From the NCBI RefSeq assembly GCF_020181655.1, contig NZ_CP084032.1, positions 4,154,001 to 4,218,000 on the forward strand: 64,000 bases of DNA, given 5' to 3'. The notes beneath the pieces are model-generated. The model saw only the letters and a program-made list of their open reading frames with translations. It was not told the origin of the DNA and searched no databases. Made by a program: the position numbers and the translations under genes. This document shows, piece by piece, positions 50,622 to 59,514 of this stretch. Within the stretch, counting starts at the first letter, position 1. Every line of letters starts with the position of its first letter. Source of the DNA: Pectobacterium colocasium. GTDB lineage: Bacteria > Pseudomonadota > Gammaproteobacteria > Enterobacterales > Enterobacteriaceae.

Positions 50622-51671
50622 TCAGGCGTTCAGCGTAGCGTTATCAATGACGAAGCGGTATTTCACATCACCTTTGAGCATCCGCTCGTAGGCCTCATTG
50701 ATTTCATCGGCGCGGATAAGCTCAATATCAGAAACAATCCCGTGCTCGGCACAGAAATCCAGCATCTCCTGCGTTTCAGGAATGCCGCCAATCATCGAGC
50801 CCGCCACCGTACGGCGTTTCATGATCAGGTTGAACACGTTAGGAGAAGGGTGCGGTGATGCCGGCGCACCGACCAGCGTTAGCGCGCCATCGCGCTTCAA
50901 CAGCACCAGAAACGCATCCAGATCGTGCGGCGCGGCAACGGTATTCAGGATTAAATCGAAGCTGCCCGCATGCGCTGCCATCTCTTCCGCGTGACGAGAC
51001 ACCACGACGTCATTGGCGCCCAGCGCCTTGGCATCTTCACGCTTGGACTCAGACGTAGTGAACGCCACAACATAGGCCCCCATGGCATGCGCCAGTTTGA
51101 TCCCCATGTGTCCAAGCCCACCAATGCCTACGACGCCGACCTTCTTACCCGGCCCGGCATTCCAGTGTCGCAGCGGCGAATAGGTGGTAATCCCCGCGCA
51201 TAGCAGAGGCGCAACAGCGGCCAGTTCCGCCTCAGAGTGACGGACGCGCAGCACATAGCGTTCATGCACGACGATCTGCTGAGAGTAACCGCCGAGCGTC
51301 CAGCCGGGCTCATCCGCCGTCGGGCCGTTATAGGTGCCGACCATACCATCACAGTAGTTTTCTAAGCCATCATCACATTCTTCGCAGTGTCGACAGCTGT
51401 CCACGATGCAGCCGATACCCACCAGATCGCCCGCCTTAAAGGCGGAAACATGGGCCCCAACCGCAGACACACGTCCGACGATTTCATGGCCAGGCACGCA
51501 GGGAAACTGTGTGCCCGCCCATTCAGCACGCACCTGATGCAGATCCGAGTGGCAGATGCCACAGTACGCAATCTCAATCTGGACATCGTGAGCTCCCGGC
51601 GTACGGCGGACAATCTGCAACGGCTCGAGAGGTTTATCGCCCGCATGGGCCCCATACGCATGAACAAGCAT
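50622..51671 (-). CDS. yahK: Zinc-dependent NADP aldehyde reductase of the YahK type
   Basis: 349 residues, the same length as E. coli YahK and near-collinear with it. It is a cinnamyl-alcohol-dehydrogenase-like enzyme that reduces a broad range of aldehydes with NADPH. The catalytic zinc site is CGICHSD and VPGHE. The structural zinc Cys set is CRHCEECDDGLENYC. The nucleotide motif VGVVGIGGLGHMGIKLA is intact. It may detoxify plant or fermentation aldehydes, which is inference. It is alone, with its own upstream region to 51870. Confidence 0.93.
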   Translation of the reverse strand: MLVHAYGAHAGDKPLEPLQIVRRTPGAHDVQIEIAYCGICHSDLHQVRAEWAGTQFPCVPGHEIVGRVSAVGAHVSAFKAGDLVGIGCIVDSCRHCEECDDGLENYCDGMVGTYNGPTADEPGWTLGGYSQQIVVHERYVLRVRHSEAELAAVAPLLCAGITTYSPLRHWNAGPGKKVGVVGIGGLGHMGIKLAHAMGAYVVAFTTSESKREDAKALGANDVVVSRHAEEMAAHAGSFDLILNTVAAPHDLDAFLVLLKRDGALTLVGAPASPHPSPNVFNLIMKRRTVAGSMIGGIPETQEMLDFCAEHGIVSDIELIRADEINEAYERMLKGDVKYRFVIDNATLNA

Positions 51672-51870
51672 GGCTATTTCCTTTTCTGTTGAGAAACCAA
51701 TTATGTTGAGAAACTTATCGTGTAAAGAAACCGACTATGTGGAAAAACACGCTATTTTCCTCAATTCCCCCAGCAAACAGGTATAGCATTCCGCTTGTTT
51801 TCTTGCCTAATTCTGCATTTTTATGTTCGCATGACGTATTACAGATAATGTTATTCACCACCGTCATTCA

Positions 51871-52515
51871 TCAGAGGGCAATCTTGGTCAACGCCAGCGA
51901 AGCGCCTAACGTAATCAGCGCAATGCCAATCCCTTTGTCAACCAGACGTTGCCTGTCGAGCAGGCGGCGGCGCATGACTGGAGTAGCAAAAAACAGCGCA
52001 ACGATGCTGAACCAGACCCAGTGAGCGATAGACATAAATAACCCATAGCCAACATTATGGCTCAGTGGGCTACCGGGTTGTACAACTTGCGTGTAGGTAG
52101 AGACCACAAACAACATCGCTTTTGGATTCAACGCATTGGTGAGAAAGCCCATGCGAAATGCGGTAAGCGATGATGGCGCATGGCCGGACGCTTCTTCCAA
52201 TGTTATTTTTGTCGTGTTGGTGAGGGATTTATACCCGATATAAATCAGATATGACGCCCCCAGAATTTTCATCGCCATGAATAGCAGCGGGGAGCTAACA
52301 ATCAATACGGCGATGCCAAAAACGGTATACATCACATGAACCTGAATACCACAGGCAATGCCGAATGCGCTGAACAATCCAACCCGTGAACCAAAAGCAT
52401 AGCTATTGCGGGTCACCATGGCAAAATCAGGTCCTGGGCTGATCACCGCTAAAATGGTGATCGTCGCGACGGCAATTAACTCATTAATTAACGTTTTCCT
52501 TGTTCGGCAAGCCAT
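51871..52515 (-). CDS. LysE/RhtB-family amino-acid exporter
   Basis: 214-residue inner-membrane exporter with about six helices. The family N-terminal VATITILAVISPGPDFAMVTRNS contains the conserved SPGPD loop, and the FLTNALNPKAMLFV segment is the second signature. The start at 52515 is the only ATG in frame, but it adds about 11 residues to the normal N-terminus. The substrate (amino acid or related) is unknown. It is divergent from the LysR gene at 52741, which may regulate it. Confidence 0.88.
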   Translation of the reverse strand: MACRTRKTLINELIAVATITILAVISPGPDFAMVTRNSYAFGSRVGLFSAFGIACGIQVHVMYTVFGIAVLIVSSPLLFMAMKILGASYLIYIGYKSLTNTTKITLEEASGHAPSSLTAFRMGFLTNALNPKAMLFVVSTYTQVVQPGSPLSHNVGYGLFMSIAHWVWFSIVALFFATPVMRRRLLDRQRLVDKGIGIALITLGASLALTKIAL

Positions 52516-52740
52516 CTTTTTTCACGATGATTTTGCACAGATAGATGAAAGACTGGCGAAGGGAGGAATGCAAAGGTGATTGACGCAACACGGCGATCAA
52601 AGAGGCTGACCTCACGATATCTCTTCACTATTTAGGTAATTACGCCTCTTATCGCCAGAAGGCAGTGTGATTATTCAGCGTTTGCATGTGGCAAAAAAGC
52701 GATTTATCTTGGTGTAAATCTGTCAAATTTCATCGTGTAT

Positions 52741-53625
52741 ATGAAACTTCCCTCGCTAGCTTCTTTTCGCTTCTTTGAAGCGGCCGCACAAACCGGTAGC
52801 TTTGTTAAAGCCGCCGAGTCTCTGCACGTCACGCATGGCGCCGTCAGCAGGCAGATTAGATTGCTGGAAGAGGCGCTGGGGGTGGAGCTGTTTGAACGAC
52901 GCAACCGGGCGATCTTTTTAAACGCCGCGGGCCGTTCTTTGCATACGGTCACACAGTCCGTTTTCGAGCAGCTCGAAGGGGCGGTCTATCGTCTACAGCA
53001 AGGTGCGCAGGATGACGTGCTGACGCTGTCATGCGAACCCACCATTGCGATGAAATGGCTGATTCCGAGGCTGCCGGCGTTTAATCAGGCAAATCCCGAT
53101 ATCAAACTCCATCTGGTCGCGGCAGGCGGGCCGATTGATTTTGTACGTAGCGGCGTTGACCTTGCGCTGCGGCGCGACGATTTTCACTGGGATCCGCAAA
53201 CGCATGGAGTAAAGGTGTGCGACGAATGGATGGGGCCGGTAAGCCGCGACAAAGCCGAACGCAAAAGCAGTCTGGAAGGGACGCGCCTGCTCTATACCGG
53301 AACACGACCGAAAGCGTGGGTAACCTGGCAACGGCAGACGCACGTGTCCATCAAAGGCAGCATCAGAGCGGACTACGAGCACTTCTATCTGTGTATTCAG
53401 GCGGCAGTCTCGGGGTTGGGCATGGCAATGGCATCTTTCCTGATGGTGCAGGACGAGATTGCGAACGGACAACTGCATGCCCCCTACGGATTTGCGCAGG
53501 ACGGTTCAGCGTATTATCTGCTCTCGCCCATCCCGCTTGAGCAAAATGAGAAGTCCCTACGATTTCATACCTGGCTAATGCAGGAAGTGTCCGCCTGCCT
53601 TTCCGGGGTTGAGGACGCGTGTTAA
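52741..53625 (+). CDS. LysR-family transcriptional regulator, GcvA-like
   Basis: 294 residues from MKLPSLASFRFFEAA. The N-terminal winged helix-turn-helix GSFVKAAESLHVTHGAVSRQIRLLEEALGVELFERRNR is typical of the GcvA/AmpR branch. The effector domain follows. The ATG at 52741 is preferred over the GTG two codons upstream. The MFS gene starts 18 bases after its stop and the LysE exporter is divergent, so either or both transporters are probable targets. Effector unknown. Confidence 0.92.
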   Translation: MKLPSLASFRFFEAAAQTGSFVKAAESLHVTHGAVSRQIRLLEEALGVELFERRNRAIFLNAAGRSLHTVTQSVFEQLEGAVYRLQQGAQDDVLTLSCEPTIAMKWLIPRLPAFNQANPDIKLHLVAAGGPIDFVRSGVDLALRRDDFHWDPQTHGVKVCDEWMGPVSRDKAERKSSLEGTRLLYTGTRPKAWVTWQRQTHVSIKGSIRADYEHFYLCIQAAVSGLGMAMASFLMVQDEIANGQLHAPYGFAQDGSAYYLLSPIPLEQNEKSLRFHTWLMQEVSACLSGVEDAC

Positions 53626-53643
53626 ACCCGCACTGGAAAGACA

Positions 53644-54810
53644 ATGACAGCACATTCCCGTGACACCCATTTCACGACACTGAACATGATTATCGCCGCC
53701 TCGCTTGTGGGGCTGGTAACAGGGTACACCCTGCCGCTGATCAGCCTGAAGCTGGCCGAGCACGGGCACAGCACAGCGACGCTCGGTATTCTGGCGGCTC
53801 TTCCGGCGGCTGGGATGATGCTCTCTTCTTTCGTTACGCCGTGGCTCAGCCACCGCGTGTATGCCAGTTATCTGCTCTCCGGCAGCCTGATTATTCTGGC
53901 GGCATCCACCGTGGCCTCATTCCTGCTGTCACATCCTGTTTCGCTCACCTTACCCCGCCTGTTAACCGGGCTGGCCTCAGGGGTGTTGGTCGTGCTGGGA
54001 GAAACCTGGGTCACCAGCCGGGCTTCAGACAAACACAAAGCAACGCTGACGGGGCTATATGCCGCCGTTTTCACAGGGTGTCAGCTGATAGGGCCGCTGC
54101 TTATTGCCGCAGGGGAGTCGATACAAATCTATGCGCTATGGCTGATTTGCGGCATTTCCACCGCGTGCGCGTTCATGCTAAGGAGCTGTGCCACGATGGT
54201 TCAGGCAGAGGAGTCGTCCTCAGCGTCTTATCGGGATCTTATCCCTTTTCTCCCGGCCATCGCCTCTGGCGTGCTCTGCTTCTCCTTCTTCGATGCCAGC
54301 ATACTGGCGCTCTTTCCGCTTTACGGTATGGAACAAGGCTTAGACGAAAAGTCCGCGATCTTACTGGTTACGCTCATTTTTCTGGGCGATGCCGTCTTTC
54401 AGACGCCGATTGGCTGGCTGGCAGACCAATGCGGCATTATCAAAACCCACATAGCCTGCGGCATCCTGTTCTGTGTGATGCTGGTATTGATCACCTTCTC
54501 ATTCTCCTCCCCTGCACTTCTGGTTCCCGTCTGTATCGTACTGGGCGCCGCCGCAGGCGGGCTTTACACGCTGTCTCTGGTACGGGCGGGTCAGAAATTT
54601 GCGGGTCAGCGACTGATCGTGATGAATTCCCTTTTGGGGCTGGTGTGGTCTGCGGGCAGCATCAGCGGGCCGCTGTTCTCTGGCGCAGCCATCACGTTTT
54701 ATGGCTACGACGGCCTCATCGCCATCTTGCTGCTAACCGGCATGCTGTTTGTCGGCATACAGGGCGTATTAAGAAAAGAACGCGTATCGCGTTCGCTGGG
54801 TGAAGAGTGA
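53644..54810 (+). CDS. MFS transporter, YcaD-like
   Basis: 388-residue major facilitator with about twelve helices. The N-terminal half has GLVTGYTLPLISLKLAEHG and the loop motif PRLLTGLASGVLVVLGETWV. The C-terminal half has FLGDAVFQTPIGWLADQCG, a variant of the second-half MFS motif. It is closest to the YcaD/UMF-type enterobacterial transporters of unknown substrate. It is probably co-transcribed with the LysR gene 18 bases upstream, an uncommon same-strand arrangement for a LysR and its target. Confidence 0.88.
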   Translation: MTAHSRDTHFTTLNMIIAASLVGLVTGYTLPLISLKLAEHGHSTATLGILAALPAAGMMLSSFVTPWLSHRVYASYLLSGSLIILAASTVASFLLSHPVSLTLPRLLTGLASGVLVVLGETWVTSRASDKHKATLTGLYAAVFTGCQLIGPLLIAAGESIQIYALWLICGISTACAFMLRSCATMVQAEESSSASYRDLIPFLPAIASGVLCFSFFDASILALFPLYGMEQGLDEKSAILLVTLIFLGDAVFQTPIGWLADQCGIIKTHIACGILFCVMLVLITFSFSSPALLVPVCIVLGAAAGGLYTLSLVRAGQKFAGQRLIVMNSLLGLVWSAGSISGPLFSGAAITFYGYDGLIAILLLTGMLFVGIQGVLRKERVSRSLGEE

Positions 54811-54821
54811 ATGTCGGCATC

Positions 54822-54855
54822 AGGCACACCAAGCCAGCGACGGACTGGCGTGCCT
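54822..54855. terminator. Hairpin between convergent MFS and ABC ATPase genes
   Basis: AGGCAC (54822-54827) and GTGCCT (54850-54855) with inner GCCAG/CTGGC form a long stem twelve bases after the MFS stop. No T tract is seen on either side, but the position between convergent genes fits a terminator. Confidence 0.55.
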
Positions 54856-54879
54856 GAAATGGAACGGCAGAGGGGTGGC

Positions 54880-55698
54880 CTATGCGGCCATTTCGCGTTT
54901 GAACACCTCCAGCGTGTGCGCCTTGACGCGAATAAACTCAGGGTCGCTCATCGCCTCCGCACCGCGTGGACGCGCTAAATCAAACGGCACAATCTCCGAC
55001 ACCATCGTCGGTCGACGCGTCAGCAGCAAGATTTCATCCGCCAGAAACACCGCATCTTCTAAATCGTGTGACACGATGACCATCGTCACACCGGTCGCCA
55101 GTTGAACCTCTTGCAGCTTGTCGCGGATAAACAGCGTCATTTCAAAATCCAGCGCGGAGAACGGTTCATCCAGAAACATCACCTCTGGCCCTGTCGCCAG
55201 CGCCCGCATGATACAGACCGTCTGCTGCTGTCCGCCTGAAAGCTCATACGGATAACGCAGAAGATCGAAACGAATATCAAACATCGCGATCAGTTCATCC
55301 ATCCGCGTCTGCACATCGTGTTTGCTCATCCCGCTACGTACCAGCGGATAGGCAATATTCTTCCAGGCGCTCATCCAGGGAAAAAGCGCATCACGATAGT
55401 TTTGAAACACATAGCCAATTCGGGTTTCCGCCAGCGTCTTGCCATCAAACAGGATATCGCCGCTATCCACGGGAATCAGCCCGGCAATCATGTTCATCAG
55501 CGTCGATTTACCACAGCCGTTCGGCCCGAAAATCGACACAATCTTGCCGCGCGGCAAATCCAGATTCAGATCGGTATACAGCGGCTGACCTGCAAACGAC
55601 TTGTTCAACCCGCGAATGGTGACGTGGGTGTTCGGTGCCGGATAAGGCGGTAGCGCCGTCTCCGGTTTTTCCACTTGCGCTATGCTCTGTGTCATCAT
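54880..55698 (-). CDS. ABC importer ATPase, nitrate/sulfonate/taurine type
   Basis: 272 residues. Walker A GPNGCGKSTLMN, signature LSGGQQQTVCIMRAL, Walker B VMFLDEPFSALDFE, and the switch His in IVSHDLEDA are all present, so it should be active. It belongs to the SsuB/TauB/NrtD class. Its start overlaps the permease end by four bases, which marks it as the third gene of the operon with the permease and the binding protein. Substrate is not defined by the ATPase. Confidence 0.9.
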   Translation of the reverse strand: MMTQSIAQVEKPETALPPYPAPNTHVTIRGLNKSFAGQPLYTDLNLDLPRGKIVSIFGPNGCGKSTLMNMIAGLIPVDSGDILFDGKTLAETRIGYVFQNYRDALFPWMSAWKNIAYPLVRSGMSKHDVQTRMDELIAMFDIRFDLLRYPYELSGGQQQTVCIMRALATGPEVMFLDEPFSALDFEMTLFIRDKLQEVQLATGVTMVIVSHDLEDAVFLADEILLLTRRPTMVSEIVPFDLARPRGAEAMSDPEFIRVKAHTLEVFKREMAA

Positions 55699-56459
55699 GC
55701 TTTGCCACTCCAGTGAACAATTCGTTTTTCTACAATCAGAAACAGGACGTTAAGCAGATATCCCAGCGCGCCCGTAATCAGAATGGAGGCGTACATATCC
55801 CGAATGTTGAACACCTGCTGCGCATCGATGATGCGGTGCCCCAGCCCTGTTTCCGAGCCAATAAACATCTCCGCGACAATCACAATCACCAACGCCATCG
55901 ACACACCGGTGCGCAGACCGACAAAGGTTTGCGCCAGACTTTCCAGCAGCATGATGTCTTTAAAAATATGCCAGCGGGAGATTCCCATCACCTGTGCCGC
56001 CATCAGACGGGTTTTCTTGGCATTCATCACGCCATAGGCGCTGTTGAACAGAATCACCAGTACGGCCGCAAAAGCCGAAATAGCAATTTTATTCGCGTCG
56101 GTGATGCCAAAAATCAGCAAAAATAGCGGAATCAGCGCTGATGACGGCGTAGAGCGGAAGAAGTCGATCAAAAACTCCAGGCTGCGGTAAATCTTTTCGT
56201 TGCTCCCCAGAATAACGCCCAGCGGTACGCCAATCAGTGCAGCAAAGCCAAATGCGGCAAGCGTACGGTACAGCGTCGCGCCGATATCCGTGCGCATGCT
56301 GGCATCCGCGAAGGACTGGAACATATAGCTCAACGTATCGACCGGCGAGGGTAATAAAATGGGGTTCAGCCATTTTGCGCTGACCGCCAACTGCCAGAAG
56401 AGAAACAGCAGAATCGGGCCGACAGCGGGCAATAATTTAGACGTCCAGTGCTGGCGCAT
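55695..56459 (-). CDS. ABC importer permease, SsuC/TauC type
   Basis: 254-residue permease with about six membrane helices. The family EAA-type loop lies around AAQVMGISRWHIFKDIMLLES. The N-terminal LLPAVGPILLFLFWQLAVSAKWL and SPVDTLSYMFQSF segments are typical of sulfonate and taurine permeases. It sits 15 bases after the binding-protein gene and overlaps the ATPase by four. Confidence 0.9.
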   Translation of the reverse strand: MRQHWTSKLLPAVGPILLFLFWQLAVSAKWLNPILLPSPVDTLSYMFQSFADASMRTDIGATLYRTLAAFGFAALIGVPLGVILGSNEKIYRSLEFLIDFFRSTPSSALIPLFLLIFGITDANKIAISAFAAVLVILFNSAYGVMNAKKTRLMAAQVMGISRWHIFKDIMLLESLAQTFVGLRTGVSMALVIVIVAEMFIGSETGLGHRIIDAQQVFNIRDMYASILITGALGYLLNVLFLIVEKRIVHWSGKA

Positions 56460-56474
56460 AATAAAGCTCCTCCC

Positions 56475-57494
56475 TTAAGGCTGATAAATCAGGCTGCTGA
56501 CATCTACCGGCTGCCGGAAGATTTTTCTTTCGGTGAACACATCATAAAACTTCTGGAACCACGCCAGATTGTCGCCTTTTAGCTCGTCGTACATGACAAA
56601 CCCCGGCAACGGCACCTCTTTACTCAGTTCGGCTTCAATGCTGGTGTATCCGGTGATGTGCTCACGAGCCGCTTCCGGATTCTGCTGAATAAACTGCACC
56701 GATTTGGCATAGGCCTGCGTGAAGCGTTTTGCGTCCGCCGCACGGCTTTCGATAAAACCGCTATTGAGTGCCGCCGCACCGCCAAACCACGGCGCATCAG
56801 GGTTACCGAGCACATAGCGTGAGATCACGCCTGTTTCCAGCGTACGCGACAGCCCTTTCAGTCGGCCTACCGTCCCCGTCGGTTCCAGCGTATAAACCCC
56901 GTCAATCTGACCCGCAGCCAGTGCTGCGGCATGCTGCCCAACCGGCAACTCCGTCACGCGCAGTTCATCCGCCGTAAAGCCGTTTTTTTCCAGAATGATT
57001 TTGGTCATCACCACATTCTGAATACCCGGTCCACAGGCAATACGTTTGCCTTTCAGCTCTGCGATGCTTTTTACGTCGCTGTTTAACGGCACCAGAAATT
57101 CATCCAGTACCATCTGATGATTCGACGGGTTCGAACAAATGATCTTGAACAGGCCGGGTGAGGTAATCTCGCCTAATCCCAACGCGCCGGTGGCTGTACC
57201 ATTGGCGCATCCGTGTATGCGCCCCGTGATCATCCCCTCGACAATCTGTTGCGGGCTGGCGAATTTCACCGCTCGCACATTCAACCCTGCCTCTTTGAAA
57301 AAACCCCGCTCAACGCCCACGTATAAAGGCAAACCGCCCACAATGGGCCAGTAGCCGATGCGGATCTCTTCACCGTCGGCAGCAAAAGCCATGCACGGCA
57401 GCAGGCTGCTTAGCGTCAACGCGCCTGCGCTAACTGCTGACCACTTCATCAACTGCCTGCGTTTACGATCGATCTTGTCATTGTTATTTTTCAT
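56475..57494 (-). CDS. ABC importer substrate-binding protein, SsuA/NMT1-like
   Basis: 339 residues from MKNNNDKIDRKRRQLMKW; an ATG five codons upstream is less likely. The signal region KRRQLMKWSAVSAGALTLSSLL has paired Arg followed by a hydrophobic stretch, which suggests Tat export. The mature part has the NMT1-type segments IRIGYWPIVGGLPLYVGVERGFF and VKSIAELKGKRIACGPG. Substrate may be an alkanesulfonate, a nitrogen compound or an aromatic; no Ssu/Tau oxygenase gene accompanies it here. It is the first gene of the operon. Confidence 0.88.
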   Translation of the reverse strand: MKNNNDKIDRKRRQLMKWSAVSAGALTLSSLLPCMAFAADGEEIRIGYWPIVGGLPLYVGVERGFFKEAGLNVRAVKFASPQQIVEGMITGRIHGCANGTATGALGLGEITSPGLFKIICSNPSNHQMVLDEFLVPLNSDVKSIAELKGKRIACGPGIQNVVMTKIILEKNGFTADELRVTELPVGQHAAALAAGQIDGVYTLEPTGTVGRLKGLSRTLETGVISRYVLGNPDAPWFGGAAALNSGFIESRAADAKRFTQAYAKSVQFIQQNPEAAREHITGYTSIEAELSKEVPLPGFVMYDELKGDNLAWFQKFYDVFTERKIFRQPVDVSSLIYQP

Positions 57495-57954
57495 GTGTTC
57501 CCCCTTCAACGGTGAGCTAACAACAGCCGATAAACCCCAGCCTGAAAAAACCGATCAGGTCGATTGCCTGAGTCGCCCCAACTTGTACACAAGATGGTAT
57601 ATAAGACTAAGCACAGGCCGTGCCATGATTTCCAATGCGGTGAAAATGCAGTAAACACAGGGATTCCGGCGGCGTTAACGCACCAAAAAAAGGCAAAACG
57701 TTACAAAAATGCATTATGGGTGATGCAGAGTGGCTTGCCGTCAGTACATCGCCTTCTTGCTGAGGCAGGCAAATGTGGCATCATAGAAACGATGGGTTGC
57801 TGCGTTTTTCTCTGCGTTATTTCGTGCTTTATTGCCCCTCTATTCGGGCTACAGGCGACGGATCGGGATGAGCACACTTTTCGGGCAGACATAGTCTGAG
57901 AGTCGTGTCGCTAAGCTCCTGTTCTAAGGAGCAAGTATTCAAACAGGAGTCGTT
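57495..57954. promoter_or_regulatory. Region between the ABC importer operon and the DUF1963 gene
   Basis: About 460 non-coding bases between divergent genes. It must hold the importer promoter and that of the DUF1963 gene. A 111-codon open frame in it is not convincing. No operator was recognised. Confidence 0.4.
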
Positions 57955-59094
57955 ATGCCAATCATACACATGGAAGAGTCGGCCAATCCCTCCGTGGCTG
58001 TGGAACCCGCCCTGCGCCCGCTGCTGGCGGAACATTCTCCACAGCGACAACATCTTCTGAACTCGCTGCTCTCAGCGAATGCTATCGCCCCCATCGCTGA
58101 TGCTGTGGCTGGCACCTTACGCAGCAGCGTCGATTTCTATCATGGCACAGAGGACGACCAGACCGCACTGGGCAATCATCGGCTGGGCGGCCTGCCGGAT
58201 TTACCTGTCGATATTCCCTACCCTTGCGTCAGCATCACCGAAGATACCTTGCTCGCATACGAGGAGTACTGGCAAGAAGGTGAAGACGGAAAAGATGTGT
58301 GCATTTTCCCCTGGGACGACGTCACACAGCGCTATCATGTACCGCTGGAATTTATTGCGCAGATAGACTGCCGCGCCTTAGCACAGTTACAGGACTATCT
58401 GCCGCGCGAGGGGACCCTATTCTTCTTTCTGGAATGTGGAAGCAGCCCTGTAACAACCCGAGGGAAAGTCATCTATGTGCAGGATGCCGCACGTCTGTGC
58501 AGCGGGATGCGCTTTGCAGACCTGGCCTTCAATGACGAGAAGACGCTCGGGCAGAAGCCTGCACTCAAACTGCACCCGAGAACCAGCGTCGCCGTCCCCA
58601 GCTTTTACGCATTGTGCCAGAACCCTCATCTTGATGCCCTATTGTGCTCACGTCTGAGTCAGGAACAGCAGGCAGCATTGCATGATGATGCGTATGACAA
58701 TGCGCTGTCCCGTCTTGGCTTTGCGCAATATTACGCCTGGCAGTTGCGGCAACTGGGGGCATTCAACCTGTTACCCGATAGTAAAGTGACAGAAGAGCAA
58801 CTCGCCTGGATGGTCGAAAAGGAGATGCTGCCATCGGACTTTCCACCTGATGCCCCGTTGCCTGAATATCAGGGTATTGCCCGAGTCAACGGCTGTGGCT
58901 TCAGCCAGCATGAATTGCCAGAGTTGCAGGCAGCACAGCAATTGGGCGGCGAAGCGCAGGACTGGCTGGTGCTGTTTCAGGCCTGTCTGGATGGACAATT
59001 TCAGTGGGATGACGGCACGCTAAATTTCATCATCCACCGTAGCGACCTCGCAGCCCAACGCTTCGACCGCGTATTTCTGGTCTGCGACTACTGA
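57955..59094 (+). CDS. DUF1963 (YwqG-like) protein
   Basis: 379-residue soluble protein. The DUF1963 features are LGGLPDLPVDIPYP and FIAQIDCRAL, and FLVCDY closes the chain. The family binds or measures an unknown partner and often occurs near toxin, immunity or stress genes; no enzyme activity is known to me. A GGAG site seven bases before the ATG supports the start. It lies upstream of the toxin-antitoxin pair, but 180 bases and a palindrome separate them. Confidence 0.85.
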   Translation: MPIIHMEESANPSVAVEPALRPLLAEHSPQRQHLLNSLLSANAIAPIADAVAGTLRSSVDFYHGTEDDQTALGNHRLGGLPDLPVDIPYPCVSITEDTLLAYEEYWQEGEDGKDVCIFPWDDVTQRYHVPLEFIAQIDCRALAQLQDYLPREGTLFFFLECGSSPVTTRGKVIYVQDAARLCSGMRFADLAFNDEKTLGQKPALKLHPRTSVAVPSFYALCQNPHLDALLCSRLSQEQQAALHDDAYDNALSRLGFAQYYAWQLRQLGAFNLLPDSKVTEEQLAWMVEKEMLPSDFPPDAPLPEYQGIARVNGCGFSQHELPELQAAQQLGGEAQDWLVLFQACLDGQFQWDDGTLNFIIHRSDLAAQRFDRVFLVCDY

Positions 59095-59171
59095 GGGGGT
59101 ATTTCATGAAAACGATCGCAAAGGCAAGGCATAGCCATTTTGCGGGCTGCAGTAAGAAAATAGATTGCACA

Positions 59172-59190
59172 TTGCGACAATTTGTCGCAA
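59172..59190. promoter_or_regulatory. Perfect 19-base palindrome upstream of the toxin-antitoxin pair
   Basis: TTGCGACAA and TTGTCGCAA flank a single T, 88 bases before the antitoxin ATG. Type II antitoxins of the ribbon-helix-helix class normally repress their own operon by binding such palindromes, so this is the likely operator. Confidence 0.6.
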
Positions 59191-59277
59191 ACTAAGATCC
59201 GTAGTGCGTCGAAAGGTGACGTATCATCAAAACCATCACTAAGAGGCTGTGGTGACTACATCATGGAGTACCGAAAT

Positions 59278-59514
59278 ATGGCAACAAGCATCCGCCTGGA
59301 TGATGATTTTGTTGAAGAAGTGAAAGTACATGCAGAAGCAATGAGCCGAAGCGTGCCAAAGCAAATAGAGTACTGGGCTAAAATTGGCCGTATTGCTGAG
59401 GATAACCCTGAATTACCTTTTTCCTTCATCAACGAAATTCTGCTGGCGAAATCAGAAATCGACAATGGAAGAATGACAAAGTATGTGCGCAGAAGAGACC
59501 GGGAAAAATCTTGA
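59278..59514 (+). CDS. ParD-like antitoxin
   Basis: 78 residues from MATSIRLDDDFVEEVKVHA. The start has a beta strand and helix typical of ribbon-helix-helix binding (ATSIRLDDDF), and MSRSVPKQIEYWAKIGRIAE is the ParD-like family signature. GGAG at 59265-59268 lies nine bases before this ATG, so longer in-frame starts at 59182 and 59263 are rejected. The acidic, Lys-containing C-terminal part would neutralise the toxin. It overlaps the toxin gene by 32 bases, which couples their translation. Confidence 0.85.
   Translation: MATSIRLDDDFVEEVKVHAEAMSRSVPKQIEYWAKIGRIAEDNPELPFSFINEILLAKSEIDNGRMTKYVRRRDREKS

Noticed and set aside
53841..54803. 320-codon open frame in another frame within the MFS gene
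   Set aside because: The MFS frame has membrane helices and family motifs; the other frame is basic, Arg/His-rich and unlike a real protein.
57564..57899. 111-codon open frame between the importer operon and the DUF1963 gene
   Set aside because: Weak start, irregular composition and no family features; the stretch is better seen as regulatory.
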